Below, one piece after another: positions 1-7,475 of a stretch of DNA of 64,000 nt. The notes under the pieces were generated by a model. The model did no database searches. It was not told where the DNA came from and was given only the letters and a program-made list of their open reading frames with translations. This stretch comes from Nonomuraea coxensis DSM 45129 (lineage in GTDB: Bacteria > Actinomycetota > Actinomycetes > Streptosporangiales > Streptosporangiaceae), in contig NZ_CP068985.1 in the NCBI RefSeq assembly GCF_019397265.1, positions 372,001 to 436,000 on the forward strand. The letters are read 5' to 3'. Position 1 is the first letter of the stretch. Every line of letters begins with the position of its first letter. Made by a program: the position numbers and the translations under genes.

Positions 1-186
1 GACCTTCTTGGTCGCCGACACCTTCACGGCGAAGGAGGAGTAGGGCTCGGCCGCCTTCGCGGACACCGCGCTGGAAGCGGCGGTGGAAGCGGTGGCGGAA
101 ACGGCCGCCGAAGCGGGAACAGCGGGAACGAGCAGAGCACCGGCCGCGAGCGTCGCCAGCATGCCCTTGGTAAGGGACTTGTGCAT
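1..186 (-). CDS. Secreted protein, N-terminal part (cut by window edge)
   Basis: Only the first 62 codons are inside the window; the gene runs off the left edge. The peptide begins MHKSLTKGMLATLAAG and continues through an Ala/Val-rich core to an Ala-Ser-Ala type cleavage region at about residues 25-30, so it has a classic Sec signal peptide. The next stretch is rich in Ala, Ser and Thr and suggests a low-complexity linker. A strong ribosome binding site (GGAGAGG) sits four bases before the ATG. A consensus promoter lies upstream (see 256-284). The function of the mature protein cannot be judged from this fragment. I am confident it is an exported protein and nothing more. Confidence 0.75.
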   Translation of the reverse strand, partial: MHKSLTKGMLATLAAGALLVPAVPASAAVSATASTAASSAVSAKAAEPYSSFAVKVSATKKV

Positions 187-255
187 TACCTCTCCGGGTA
201 AGGGAATTGGACTCGGGGCCGTGTAATACAACAAGCCCCCCGTAAATGCCCGCTG

Positions 256-284
256 TGTATATCAGTTATTAAAATCTCTGTAAA
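256..284 (-). promoter_or_regulatory. Sigma-70 type promoter for the secreted-protein gene
   Basis: On the minus strand a -35 TTTACA (284-279) and a -10 TATACA (261-256) are separated by exactly 17 bp, in an unusually AT-rich island. The predicted transcript would start near 249 and leave a leader of about 60 nt before the ATG at 186. The promoter is squeezed between this gene and the stop codon of the QueA-like gene at 290. Confidence 0.6.
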
Positions 285-289
285 GTCGG

Positions 290-1300
290 TTACTTCAGTA
301 TCAGGTGGGTGTCGCCGAACTCGTGCCACAGGTACCCCTCCCGCAGCGCCGCCTCGTACGCCCGGGCCAGCGCCTTCTCGCCGGCGACGGCCGTCAGCAT
401 GAGCAGGTGGCTGGACCGGGGCTCGTGCAGCCCCGTGAGCAGCCCGGTCACCGCCCGCACGCCCCGCTCGGGGGTCACCAGGTGCCGGGTCCAGCCCGAG
501 GCCGCGCGCACCCGCCCGTCCGCGCCCACGGCGCTCTCCAGGGCCCGGACGACGGTCGTTCCCGCCGCCACCACCTGGGTGCCGCTCCGGAGGGCCAACT
601 CGACCAGCCGCGCAGTCGCGGCCGGCACCTCGTACCGCTCCGCGTAGGGCGGTTCGTCCTTCTCCGGCGAGGCCACGCCGGTGTGCAGGGTGATCGGCGC
701 GATGCCGACCCCGCGCGCCACCAGCGCCGTTACCAGGCCCTCGGTGAACGGCCGCGCCGCGCTCGGCATCTCCGCGCTGCCCGGCACGGTCGCGAACACC
801 GTCTGGTACGCCTCGATCGGCCAGTCGCCCGCCACGTACGAGTAGCGGATCGGCACCCCGTACGCCCGCAGGTACGCCTCCACGTCCCGGTCCAGCGCCG
901 CCCGCCACAGCCGGGGCGTCTCCCGCCCGAGCAGCCGCAGCGTGGCCCGGCCCGGCAGCGGCAGCCACTCGCCGGGCTCGCCCCCGGCGTAGGGCTCGCT
1001 CGCCCGGTCCGTACGCCGCCGCAGCTCCACCAGCCACGTGCCGTCCTCGCGCGCCGTCGAGAAGTGCACCGCCAGCCGGTCCAGCCGGACGGCCGCGGGC
1101 AGCGTCGCGGAGTTGTTGACCACGAGGAGGTCGCCGGGGCCGAGCAGGTCGGGCAGGTCGCGGAAGCGGCGGTGCTCGGGGGGCCGCCCGCCGCGAGAGA
1201 CCAGCAGGCGCACGTCGTCGCGGGACCGGCCGCGCACCTCGGGCGGCTCCTGCGCCGACAGGCCGGGCGGCAGCTCGAAGTCGAGGGCCTGAGCGGTCAT
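290..1300 (-). CDS. QueA-like S-adenosylmethionine:tRNA ribosyltransferase-isomerase family protein
   Basis: A 336-residue protein of the QueA fold, which in other bacteria moves the ribosyl group of SAM onto 7-deazaguanine in tRNA. Recognisable segments are LGPGDLLVVNNSATLPA near the N terminus, YQTVFATVPGSAEMPS in the middle and FGDTHLILK at the C terminus. Two core motifs are altered: the usual GLHFT reads ARPFT, and the usual LHVGLGTF reads LHTGVASPE. It may therefore be an actinobacterial paralogue with a different substrate. The start MTAQALDFELP is chosen because its ATG overlaps the stop of the upstream SDR gene (ATGA, 1297-1300), indicating translational coupling. A longer in-frame extension lies inside the SDR gene and is rejected. 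Confidence 0.8.
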   Translation of the reverse strand: MTAQALDFELPPGLSAQEPPEVRGRSRDDVRLLVSRGGRPPEHRRFRDLPDLLGPGDLLVVNNSATLPAAVRLDRLAVHFSTAREDGTWLVELRRRTDRASEPYAGGEPGEWLPLPGRATLRLLGRETPRLWRAALDRDVEAYLRAYGVPIRYSYVAGDWPIEAYQTVFATVPGSAEMPSAARPFTEGLVTALVARGVGIAPITLHTGVASPEKDEPPYAERYEVPAATARLVELALRSGTQVVAAGTTVVRALESAVGADGRVRAASGWTRHLVTPERGVRAVTGLLTGLHEPRSSHLLMLTAVAGEKALARAYEAALREGYLWHEFGDTHLILK

Positions 1301-1974
1301 TGCAGGCTCACCCTGCCGCTCGCGGGGCGGGCGGAGACGAGGTCGTGCAGCGCGGCGGCGACCTTGGCCGGGTCCGCGGCCCCCGCCGCCTCCTCGGCGC
1401 CCACGGCGTCGGCGAGCATGCGGGTGTTCATCTCGCCGGGATCGACCCACCAGACCCGTACGTCCGGCTCCTCGGCGGCGAGCACGTTGGACAGCTGCTC
1501 CAGCGCGGCCTTGCTCGCCCCGTAGCCGCCCCAGCCCTCGTACGCGCCGGTGGCGGCGTCGGAGGTGACGTTCACGATCGCGCCGCGCGCCGACCGCAGC
1601 GCCGGTAGCGTGGCCTGGACGAGGGCGAGCGGCGCGGTCACGTTCGTCGCCAGCAGCGCGCCGAACGCCTCCGGCGGAAGGTCCGCGAGCCGGGGCAGCG
1701 GCGTCGGGCCGAGGTCGCTGGCGTTGTTGACCAGCAGGTCCAGCGCGGGGGCCGCCTCGGCCAGCCGCCGTACGTGCGCCGGGTCGGCCACGTCGCCGGG
1801 GATCGCGGTGGCCCCCAGCTCGGCGGCGGCCCGTTCCAGGTCGCGGGCGCCGCGGGCGGTGAGGACGAGGTTCCAGCCCGCGCCGGCCAGGGCGCGCGCG
1901 AGGGCGAGGCCGAGCCCGCGCGAGGCCCCCGTGACGAGAGCGGTACGGTTCCTGGTGGATGAGGTGTCCGTCAT
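1297..1974 (-). CDS. Short-chain dehydrogenase/reductase
   Basis: A 225-residue classical SDR oxidoreductase, cytoplasmic. The NAD(P) binding motif TGASRGLG follows the N terminus, LLVNNAS marks the beta-4 strand, and the active-site YGASKAALEQ carries Tyr and Lys of the YxxxK pair. A Ser lies in the preceding NVTSDAA strand. The start MTDTSSTRNR is preferred to the longer in-frame start because homology-like sequence begins there, although the GGAGG upstream is only one base from the ATG. It is the first gene of a two-gene operon with the QueA-like protein (4-bp overlap). The substrate is unknown; the pairing with a tRNA-modification-like enzyme is noted but unexplained. Confidence 0.85.
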   Translation of the reverse strand: MTDTSSTRNRTALVTGASRGLGLALARALAGAGWNLVLTARGARDLERAAAELGATAIPGDVADPAHVRRLAEAAPALDLLVNNASDLGPTPLPRLADLPPEAFGALLATNVTAPLALVQATLPALRSARGAIVNVTSDAATGAYEGWGGYGASKAALEQLSNVLAAEEPDVRVWWVDPGEMNTRMLADAVGAEEAAGAADPAKVAAALHDLVSARPASGRVSLQ

Positions 1975-2082
1975 GCCTCCGACGCTAGGAACGCGGGCGG
2001 CCCGCCGGCATCGGGCCGAGGCCCGGCCCGGCCTCGGCACTTCGTCCTAGGACCGCGGGCGGGCTCATGGGCGGGCGGTCCC

Positions 2083-2088
2083 TAGAGT
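2083..2088 (+). promoter_or_regulatory. -10 element, predicted leaderless promoter
   Basis: TAGAGT followed by 7 nt and a GTG start at 2096. The spacing predicts that transcription begins at or next to the start codon. Confidence 0.45.
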
Positions 2089-2095
2089 GGAGGCC

Positions 2096-3214
2096 GTGAC
2101 GGCCGAACGAGACGAGATTCTGCACGCGGTGAGCTCTGCCGTGCTCGCCGTCACCCGGCACCTGTCCGTGCGCGAGGTGCTGCAGGTGATCGTGCGCTCG
2201 GCGCAGCGCCTGCTGGACGCCCGTTACGCCGCGCTCGGCGTGCCCGACGACGACGGCTCGTTCGCCGAGTTCGTCGCCGAGGGCCTGACCGACAAGCAGT
2301 GGGAGGCGATCGGGCCGCTGCCCCGCCAGCACGGCATGCTGGGTGCGATGCTGCGCGAGGGCGCTCCCGTGCGGCTGCCCGACCTGCGCGAGGACCCGAG
2401 GTTCGAGTGGTGGCCGAAGGCGCACCCGATCATGAAGGACTTCCTCGGCGTCCCCATCCGCGACGGCGACGAGGTGCTCGGCATCATCTTCCTCGCCAAC
2501 AAGCGCACGCCGGGCGCGGAGTTCACGGAGGCCGACCAGGAGCTGCTGACGCTGTTCGCCGCGCACGCGGCGATCGCGCTGGCCAACGCCCGCCTCTACG
2601 AGAGCGGCCGCGAGCTCGCCATGCTGGAGGAGCGCAACCGCATGGCGAGGGAGCTGCACGACGCGGTCACGCAGAAGCTGTTCTCGCTGCGGCTGAGCGC
2701 CCAGGCGGCGGGCACGCTGCTGGAGCAGGCCCCCGAGCGGGCGGCGGCCGAGCTGGGGAACGTCCAGCGCCTGGCCGGCGAGGCCCTGGCCGAGCTGCGC
2801 GCGGTCATCGTGGAGCTGCGCCCGGCCGAGCTGGACCGGCACGGGCTGGCCGAGACGCTGCGCAAGCACGTACGGCTGCTGGACCGGCTCCACCCGCCGG
2901 TCGTGTCGTTCGTGTGCGCCGAGCTGCCGCCGCTGCGGCCGGAGGCCGAGGTGGCGGTGCTGCGGGTGGCCCAGGAGGCGCTGCACAACGCGCTGCGGCA
3001 CTCGGGGGCCGGCGAGGTCGAGGTCCGCCTGGCGTACGAGGGCGGCACGCTGGCGCTGTCGGTGCGCGACGACGGCGCCGGGTTCGAGCCGGGGGAATCA
3101 CGCGGCCTCGGGCTGGTTTCCATGAGGGACAGGGCCGAGGCGGTCGGCGGCGTGCTGACGGTCGAGTCGGCCCCCGGCCGGGGAACCACGGTGCGCGTGG
3201 AGGTGAGTGTGTGA
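2096..3214 (+). CDS. GAF-domain sensor histidine kinase (NarL-type system)
   Basis: A cytoplasmic histidine kinase of 372 residues without membrane segments. Residues about 15-165 form a GAF domain (DARYAALGVPDDDG, FLGVPIRDGDEVLG). The HisKA_3 dimerisation motif LEERNRMARELHDAVTQK places the phosphorylated His at residue 187. The HATPase C-terminal half has the N-box QEALHNALRHSGA, DDGAGF and GLGLVSMRDRA. The last bases overlap the response regulator start (GTGA), so the pair is co-translated. The GTG at 2096 is chosen over one at 2087 because the protein then begins MTAERDEILHAVSSAV, as I recall for related kinases, and because the -10 at 2083-2088 suits a leaderless start. The signal is unknown; the GAF domain could bind a small molecule, heme or FMN. 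Confidence 0.88.
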   Translation: MTAERDEILHAVSSAVLAVTRHLSVREVLQVIVRSAQRLLDARYAALGVPDDDGSFAEFVAEGLTDKQWEAIGPLPRQHGMLGAMLREGAPVRLPDLREDPRFEWWPKAHPIMKDFLGVPIRDGDEVLGIIFLANKRTPGAEFTEADQELLTLFAAHAAIALANARLYESGRELAMLEERNRMARELHDAVTQKLFSLRLSAQAAGTLLEQAPERAAAELGNVQRLAGEALAELRAVIVELRPAELDRHGLAETLRKHVRLLDRLHPPVVSFVCAELPPLRPEAEVAVLRVAQEALHNALRHSGAGEVEVRLAYEGGTLALSVRDDGAGFEPGESRGLGLVSMRDRAEAVGGVLTVESAPGRGTTVRVEVSV

Positions 3215-3828
3215 TCCGGGTGCTGATCGCCGACGATCATCCGGTGGTGCGGCAGGGCCTGCGGACGTTCCTGGACCTGCAGGACGACATCACGGTCGTC
3301 GGCGAGGCGGGCGACGGCGAGCAGGCCGTCGAGCTGGTCGGGCGGCTCGCCCCCGACGTGCTGCTGCTGGACCTGCGGATGCCGGTGCTGGACGGCCTCG
3401 GCGCGCTGGAGCGGCTGACGGGCGGACGGACCCGCGTGGTGGTGCTGACGTCCGTGAGCGACCCCGGCGACGTGGGGCCGGCCATGCGGGCCGGCGCGGC
3501 GGGCTTCCTCTACAAGGACGTCGATCCGATCGCCCTGGTCCAGGCGGTCCGTACGGTGCACGGCGGCCAGGTGCTGCTCGCCCCCGAGGCCGCGGAGGCG
3601 ATGCTGTCAGGGGAGGCGTCGCCCGCCGGGGCGCCGGTGCCGCTGACCGAACGCGAACGCGAGGTGCTGCGGCTCATCGCGGCCGGCCGGTCCAACAGGG
3701 AGATCGCCAGGGAGCTCTCGGTGGCGGAGAAGACGGTCAAGACGCACGTGTCGAACGTGCTGATGAAGCTGGGCGTCCAGGACCGCACCCAGGCCGCGCT
3801 GTACGCGGTCCGCCACGACCTGGCCTGA
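3211..3828 (+). CDS. NarL/LuxR-family response regulator
   Basis: A 205-residue two-component regulator starting with GTG inside the kinase stop codon. The receiver domain (1-120) has the acidic pair DD at 8-9, the phospho-acceptor Asp54 in LLLDLRMP, and Lys in FLYKDVDP. The C-terminal LuxR helix-turn-helix spans about 140-200: LTEREREVLRLIAAGRSNRE, AEKTVKTHVSNVLMKL. It should bind DNA as a phosphorylated dimer. It is the partner of the GAF kinase; the target genes are not evident. The neighbours on either side are transcribed away from or against it. Confidence 0.92.
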   Translation: MIRVLIADDHPVVRQGLRTFLDLQDDITVVGEAGDGEQAVELVGRLAPDVLLLDLRMPVLDGLGALERLTGGRTRVVVLTSVSDPGDVGPAMRAGAAGFLYKDVDPIALVQAVRTVHGGQVLLAPEAAEAMLSGEASPAGAPVPLTEREREVLRLIAAGRSNREIARELSVAEKTVKTHVSNVLMKLGVQDRTQAALYAVRHDLA

Positions 3829-3833
3829 CCGGG

Positions 3834-4550
3834 CTAGGGGCTGCGGAGGGGTTCGAAGATGGCGTGGTGGGCGGCCACCAGGGCCCGGCGCACCGCCCGG
3901 TCGAGCTCGCGCAGCGCGTTCCCCCGCCGGGCGACCTGCGCCGCGGTGAGCCCCCGCTCGTCGGCCAGGTGGAGCACGGCGGCCAGCCGGGTGGCCAGGG
4001 TGGAGACGCGGTGCGCCCGCGCGGGATAGCCGGGAGCCAGCTCGCCGCCGTGCCGGCCCAGCTCGGGGCGGCCCTGGGCGGGCCCCTCGCCCGACGACAG
4101 CGCGTCGGTGGCGGCGCGCATGGCGTCGGACAGCTCCCGCTCGGCCTCCGCGAGCGACGGCAGGTCGTGCCGGACGGGGCCGGACTCGTGCACGCCCAGG
4201 CGGACGCCGACGTAGGACGAGCCGCGCCGGTCGGGAGCGGGCACCAGGCCGAGGTTGCGGTCGTCGAGCACGGCGATCACGGCCTGCCCGGCGTCGACGG
4301 CGGCCGCGTTGAACGCCGGCGGCCCCGACAGCCCGAGCGGGTCGCCGGGCGCGGGCAGGGCGAGGCGCAGCTCCCGCAGGCCGCTCGCCCGCAGGTTCGC
4401 GAGGTAGGCACGCAGCGGCACCTCACCCGCGACGGCGGGGCCACCGGCGGCTTCCACGTGGTCGGCCGCCTCGTCGAGGCCCACGTGACCGGCGAGCCAC
4501 GCGTTGCCCCAGGCGACCAGGGACGGACAGACAGGTGATTCAGGGCGCAC
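3834..4550 (-). CDS. Conserved hypothetical protein
   Basis: A 238-residue soluble protein with no family I can name firmly. Protein-like segments are SLVAWGNAWLAGHVGLDEA at the N terminus, LALPAPGDPLGLSGPPAFN, ALVPAPDRRGSS-like text in the middle and a helical C terminus rich in Arg and Ala. From memory, similar proteins occur widely in actinobacteria next to ABC ATPase genes, here divergently transcribed. The open frame continues far upstream to 5963, but only the last 239 codons look coding. The GTG at 4550 is chosen because the upstream reading frame crosses the divergent promoter region of the ABC gene. The stop is 5 bp from the end of the convergent response regulator. Confidence 0.65.
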   Translation of the reverse strand: MRPESPVCPSLVAWGNAWLAGHVGLDEAADHVEAAGGPAVAGEVPLRAYLANLRASGLRELRLALPAPGDPLGLSGPPAFNAAAVDAGQAVIAVLDDRNLGLVPAPDRRGSSYVGVRLGVHESGPVRHDLPSLAEAERELSDAMRAATDALSSGEGPAQGRPELGRHGGELAPGYPARAHRVSTLATRLAAVLHLADERGLTAAQVARRGNALRELDRAVRRALVAAHHAIFEPLRSP

Positions 4551-4619
4551 CGATCCACGATATGCGCTCGCCCTGCAATAGGTTTGTCCCGAGGGTGACT
4601 CCTGAAGGAGGTAACGGGG

Positions 4620-5408
4620 ATGGGTGGTCAGGTGCTGCGGCTCCAGGACGTCGCCGTCAGGCGGGACGGAGCGGCCCTGCTGCGCGGCATCGACTGGGAG
4701 GTCAACGAGGACGAACGCTGGGTCGTCATCGGCGCCAACGGCGCGGGCAAGACCACGCTGCTGCAGGTGGCGGCCACGCTGCTCTACCCGAGCGAGGGCG
4801 TGGTCGAGGTGCTGGGCGAGCGGCTGGGGCAGGCCGACGTGTTCGAGCTGCGGCCGCGCATCGGGCTGGCGAGCGCGGCGCTCGCCGAGCGGATCCCGCC
4901 GGAGGAGAAGGTCATCGACCTCGTCCTGACGGCGTCGTACGGAATCATGGGCCGCTACACGGAGGAGTACGACTCCAACGACGTGACCCGGGCCGTCGAG
5001 CTCATCGACATGATGGGGGCGGCCCACCTGATCAGGCGCAGGTTCGGCACGCTGTCGGAGGGCGAGCGCAAGCGGGTGCAGATCGCCCGCGCCCTCATGC
5101 CCGACCCTGAGCTGCTGCTGCTCGACGAGCCGGCCGCCGGGCTCGACCTCGGCGGGCGCGAGGACTTGGTGCGCCGCCTGTCGGCGCTGGCCGGCGACTA
5201 CCGCTCGCCGACGCTGGCCCTGGTGACGCACCACGTGGAGGAGGTGCCGGCCGGGTTCACCCACGGGCTGCTGCTGCGGCACGGCTCGGTGGTGGCGCAG
5301 GGGCCGCTGGAGCACGTGATGACGGCCGACAACCTGTCGCAGACGTTCGGGGTGCCGCTGACGCTGGACCGCAGCGCGGGGGGCCGCTGGTACGCCCGGG
5401 CCCACTGA
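4620..5408 (+). CDS. ABC transporter ATP-binding protein
   Basis: A single ABC ATPase of 262 residues. The Walker A motif is GANGAGKTT at 38-46, the signature is TLSEGERKRVQIARAL, Walker B is LLLLDEPAAGLD and the switch His lies in LVTHHVEE. It resembles the ModF/YlmA group of stand-alone ATPases, whose transport role is uncertain. There is no permease next to it, so a partner must be elsewhere or it does not transport. Translation starts at an ATG seven bases after a perfect AAGGAGGT. It is followed in the same frame by the C-terminal stub of a band-7/SPFH gene (5436-5549); the intact order ABC-SPFH is, from memory, found in other actinomycetes. Confidence 0.88.
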   Translation: MGGQVLRLQDVAVRRDGAALLRGIDWEVNEDERWVVIGANGAGKTTLLQVAATLLYPSEGVVEVLGERLGQADVFELRPRIGLASAALAERIPPEEKVIDLVLTASYGIMGRYTEEYDSNDVTRAVELIDMMGAAHLIRRRFGTLSEGERKRVQIARALMPDPELLLLDEPAAGLDLGGREDLVRRLSALAGDYRSPTLALVTHHVEEVPAGFTHGLLLRHGSVVAQGPLEHVMTADNLSQTFGVPLTLDRSAGGRWYARAH

Positions 5409-5435
5409 GGGCCGGCGGGCGGGCACAGGTGTCCG

Positions 5436-5549
5436 CTCGCCCACGAACTCCTCCAGACCCTGCCTGAGGTCGTCAAAGGCGCGGCAAATAGGATCTGGAT
5501 CGTCCCATCGCAGATGGGAGAGGTCCTGGAGAGCCTTGGCGGCACGTGA
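5436..5549 (+). pseudogene. Remnant of an SPFH/band-7 (flotillin-like) gene, C-terminal end only
   Basis: Between the ABC ATPase stop and the TauE gene, the plus strand encodes about 37 codons ending in TGA at 5547-5549: LAHELLQTLPEVVKGA followed by NRIWIVPSQMGEVLESLGG. This matches the recognisable tail of SPFH/stomatin-like proteins (a YLQTLP helix, then an A-N-K-VWVVPS strand and a short Leu-rich helix). There is no start codon, no ribosome binding site and no upstream band-7 domain; the frame opens directly from the ABC stop codon. The body of the gene has been deleted. Recognition rests on family memory, not an alignment. Confidence 0.6.
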
Positions 5550-5558
5550 GGAGCGCTC

Positions 5559-6314
5559 GTGACGGGGTGGGAACTGGTCGCGGTCGGCGCGGCCGGCGTG
5601 GTGGCGGGCGCCATCAACGCGGTCGTCGGCTCCGGTTCGCTGATCACGTTCCCGACGCTGGTGGCGATGGGCGTCGATCCCGTGACGGCCAACGTCTCCA
5701 ACACCATCGGCCTGGTGCCGGGCTCGTTCAGCGGCGCCTACGGCTACCGCGCCGAGCTGAGCGGGCAGCGCGACCGGCTGCTCAGGCTCGGCCTCGCCTC
5801 CGCGCTGGGGGCGTTGATCGGCGGGATCCTGCTGCTGTTCCTCGACCCGGGCGTGTTCCAGGTCGTCGTGGTCGTCCTGATCGCGCTGGCCTGCGTGCTG
5901 GTCGTGATCCAGCCCCGGCTCAACGGCTGGCTGGCCGCCCGGCGCGAGCACACGCATCCGCACGGCGGCCCGGTGCTCTGGTTCGCCGTGCTGGCCGCCG
6001 GCGTCTACGGCGGCTATTTCGGCGCGGCCCAGGGCGTGCTGCTCATCGGCCTGCTCGGCAGCTTCCTCGACGACGGACTGCAGCGGATCAACGCGGCCAA
6101 GAACGTGCTCGCGCTGATCGTCAACGGGGTGGCGGCGGTGCTGTTCGTCGTGGTCGCGGAGGTGGACTGGCAGGCGGTGCTCGGCGTGGCGCTGGGCGCG
6201 ATCGTCGGCGGCTTCGTGGGGGCCCGGGTGGGGCGGCGGATCCCGGCTCCGGTGCTGCGCGGCGTCATCGTCGCCGTGGGCGTCACGGCGATTATCGTAC
6301 TGGTGTACGGATAG
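5559..6314 (+). CDS. TauE/SafE-family membrane transporter (anion exporter)
   Basis: A 251-residue integral membrane protein with about eight hydrophobic segments. The N-terminal repeat AGAINAVVGSGSLITFPTL and its partner AAGVYGGYFGAAQGVLLIGL are the duplicated TauE/SafE signature. Members export sulfite, sulfoacetate or related organosulfur anions; the substrate here is not identifiable. The GTG start at 5559 has GAGGAG five bases upstream, lying in the SPFH remnant. A His-rich loop (EHTHPHGG) between the halves is common in the family. Confidence 0.85.
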   Translation: MTGWELVAVGAAGVVAGAINAVVGSGSLITFPTLVAMGVDPVTANVSNTIGLVPGSFSGAYGYRAELSGQRDRLLRLGLASALGALIGGILLLFLDPGVFQVVVVVLIALACVLVVIQPRLNGWLAARREHTHPHGGPVLWFAVLAAGVYGGYFGAAQGVLLIGLLGSFLDDGLQRINAAKNVLALIVNGVAAVLFVVVAEVDWQAVLGVALGAIVGGFVGARVGRRIPAPVLRGVIVAVGVTAIIVLVYG

Positions 6315-6325
6315 CGGAAAATGGG

Positions 6326-6331
6326 TATAAC
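6326..6331 (+). promoter_or_regulatory. -10 element, predicted leaderless promoter
   Basis: TATAAC followed by 6 nt and an ATG at 6338, so the small protein is probably translated from a leaderless transcript. Confidence 0.4.
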
Positions 6332-6337
6332 CCGGAC

Positions 6338-6592
6338 ATGAAGGGTGACCGGGTGGAGATCGTCATCGACGCGGGCGACACCCCCCGCACGTACGAGATC
6401 AGGGCCACCCGCGCCGGCCGGCGGGTCGAGATCGCCACGCGCCGGGGGCTCGTCGAGGTCAGCGAGGTGACCCGCGGCGGCACCCCCGTACGCACGGCCA
6501 GGTTCATGTCCAGCCGCGTCCTCGCCCTGGTCGAGCACCCGGCGGACGAGCGGTCCGAGCGGGCGGGCGACGTCCGGGAGGACGGCGACTAG
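6338..6592 (+). CDS. Small conserved hypothetical protein
   Basis: An 84-residue protein, MKGDRVEIVIDAGDTPRTYE onward, with alternating beta-strand-like segments (VEIVID, YEIRATRAG, RRVEIATRRGLVEVSEV) and an acidic C terminus. It looks like a small beta-rich cytoplasmic domain; I cannot assign a function. A TATAAC hexamer six bases before the ATG suggests a leaderless transcript. Its TAG overlaps the TAG of the convergent NmrA-like gene through the shared palindrome CTAG at 6589-6592. Confidence 0.65.
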   Translation: MKGDRVEIVIDAGDTPRTYEIRATRAGRRVEIATRRGLVEVSEVTRGGTPVRTARFMSSRVLALVEHPADERSERAGDVREDGD

Positions 6593-7431
6593 GAGGACGG
6601 CTGGGAGGATGGCGCGGAGAAGGCCGCCGCGTGGTCGGCGGCCCACTGGCGGAAGGTCAGCGCGGGCCGGCCGAGCAGCCGCTCCACGGTGTCGGTGACG
6701 ACCTCAGGGGCGGTCACGAAGCTCTCCCAGGTGCGCAGCGCGCTCTCCACGAACTCCGGGGCGCCCCAGATCGCGGTCAGCAGCTCCCTGGCCTCCTCCG
6801 GCGGCTGCTCCTCCCAGCGCACCTCGCGTCCGACCACCTCGCCGATCACCCGGACCTGCTCGGCCTGGGTCAGCCGCTCGGGGCCGGTCAGCACGTACGC
6901 GGCCCCGTTGTGCCCCGCCGAGGTCAGCACGTGGACCGCCACCGCCGCGATGTCCTTCTCGTGGATGAGCGAGCGCGCCGCCTGCCCGTACGGCCAGCGC
7001 ACCACCCCCCGCCGCACCTGGTCCGCCCAGCCCAGGGTGTTGACCGCGAAGCCGCCCGGCCGCAGGAACGTCCAGCCGAGACCGGAGCGCCGCACCAGCC
7101 GCTCCACCTCGTGGTAGTGGCTCCCCGGATCGTCGGCCCCGTGGGCGGACAGGAGCACCACGCGCCTGGCGTGCTTCGCGATCGCCGTGATCGCCTCGTC
7201 CGCGCCGTCGGCGGTGAAGCTCGGCCAGAGGAGGAAGACGCTCTCCACGTCACGCAGCGCCGGCTCCAGGCTCTCCGGCGCGGTCAGGTCGCCGCGTACG
7301 GTCTGGACGGGCAGCGTGGCCCGTCCGGGGTCGCGGGTCAGCGCCCGCACGTCCAGCCCCGCCTCCGCGAGCTGGGAAGCCACATGTCTGCCGACATTTC
7401 CGGTCGCGCCGGTCACCAGGATCTTGCCCAT
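6589..7431 (-). CDS. NmrA-like NAD(P)-binding protein
   Basis: A 280-residue atypical SDR. The nucleotide-binding motif GATGNVGRHVASQL is at residues 8-20, followed by VRALTRDP, which fits NADP preference through Arg, and by the segments TFLRPGGFAVN and IHEKDIAAVAVHVL typical of the NmrA/HSCARG and azoreductase-like group. Members reduce quinones or sense NADP(H). The start MGKILVTGATG is chosen over an in-frame ATG seven codons upstream because the Rossmann fold then begins at the usual place. It is a single gene, convergent with the 84-residue protein. Confidence 0.85.
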   Translation of the reverse strand: MGKILVTGATGNVGRHVASQLAEAGLDVRALTRDPGRATLPVQTVRGDLTAPESLEPALRDVESVFLLWPSFTADGADEAITAIAKHARRVVLLSAHGADDPGSHYHEVERLVRRSGLGWTFLRPGGFAVNTLGWADQVRRGVVRWPYGQAARSLIHEKDIAAVAVHVLTSAGHNGAAYVLTGPERLTQAEQVRVIGEVVGREVRWEEQPPEEARELLTAIWGAPEFVESALRTWESFVTAPEVVTDTVERLLGRPALTFRQWAADHAAAFSAPSSQPSS

Positions 7432-7475
7432 GGCACGACCGTAGGACCTCAAGCGAACTTCAGGTCAAGCGCGCT

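Noticed and set aside
3834..5963. A 709-codon open frame on the minus strand treated as one gene
   Set aside because: It runs antisense through the ABC ATPase and TauE genes. Only the last 239 codons have protein-like composition, so only those are annotated.
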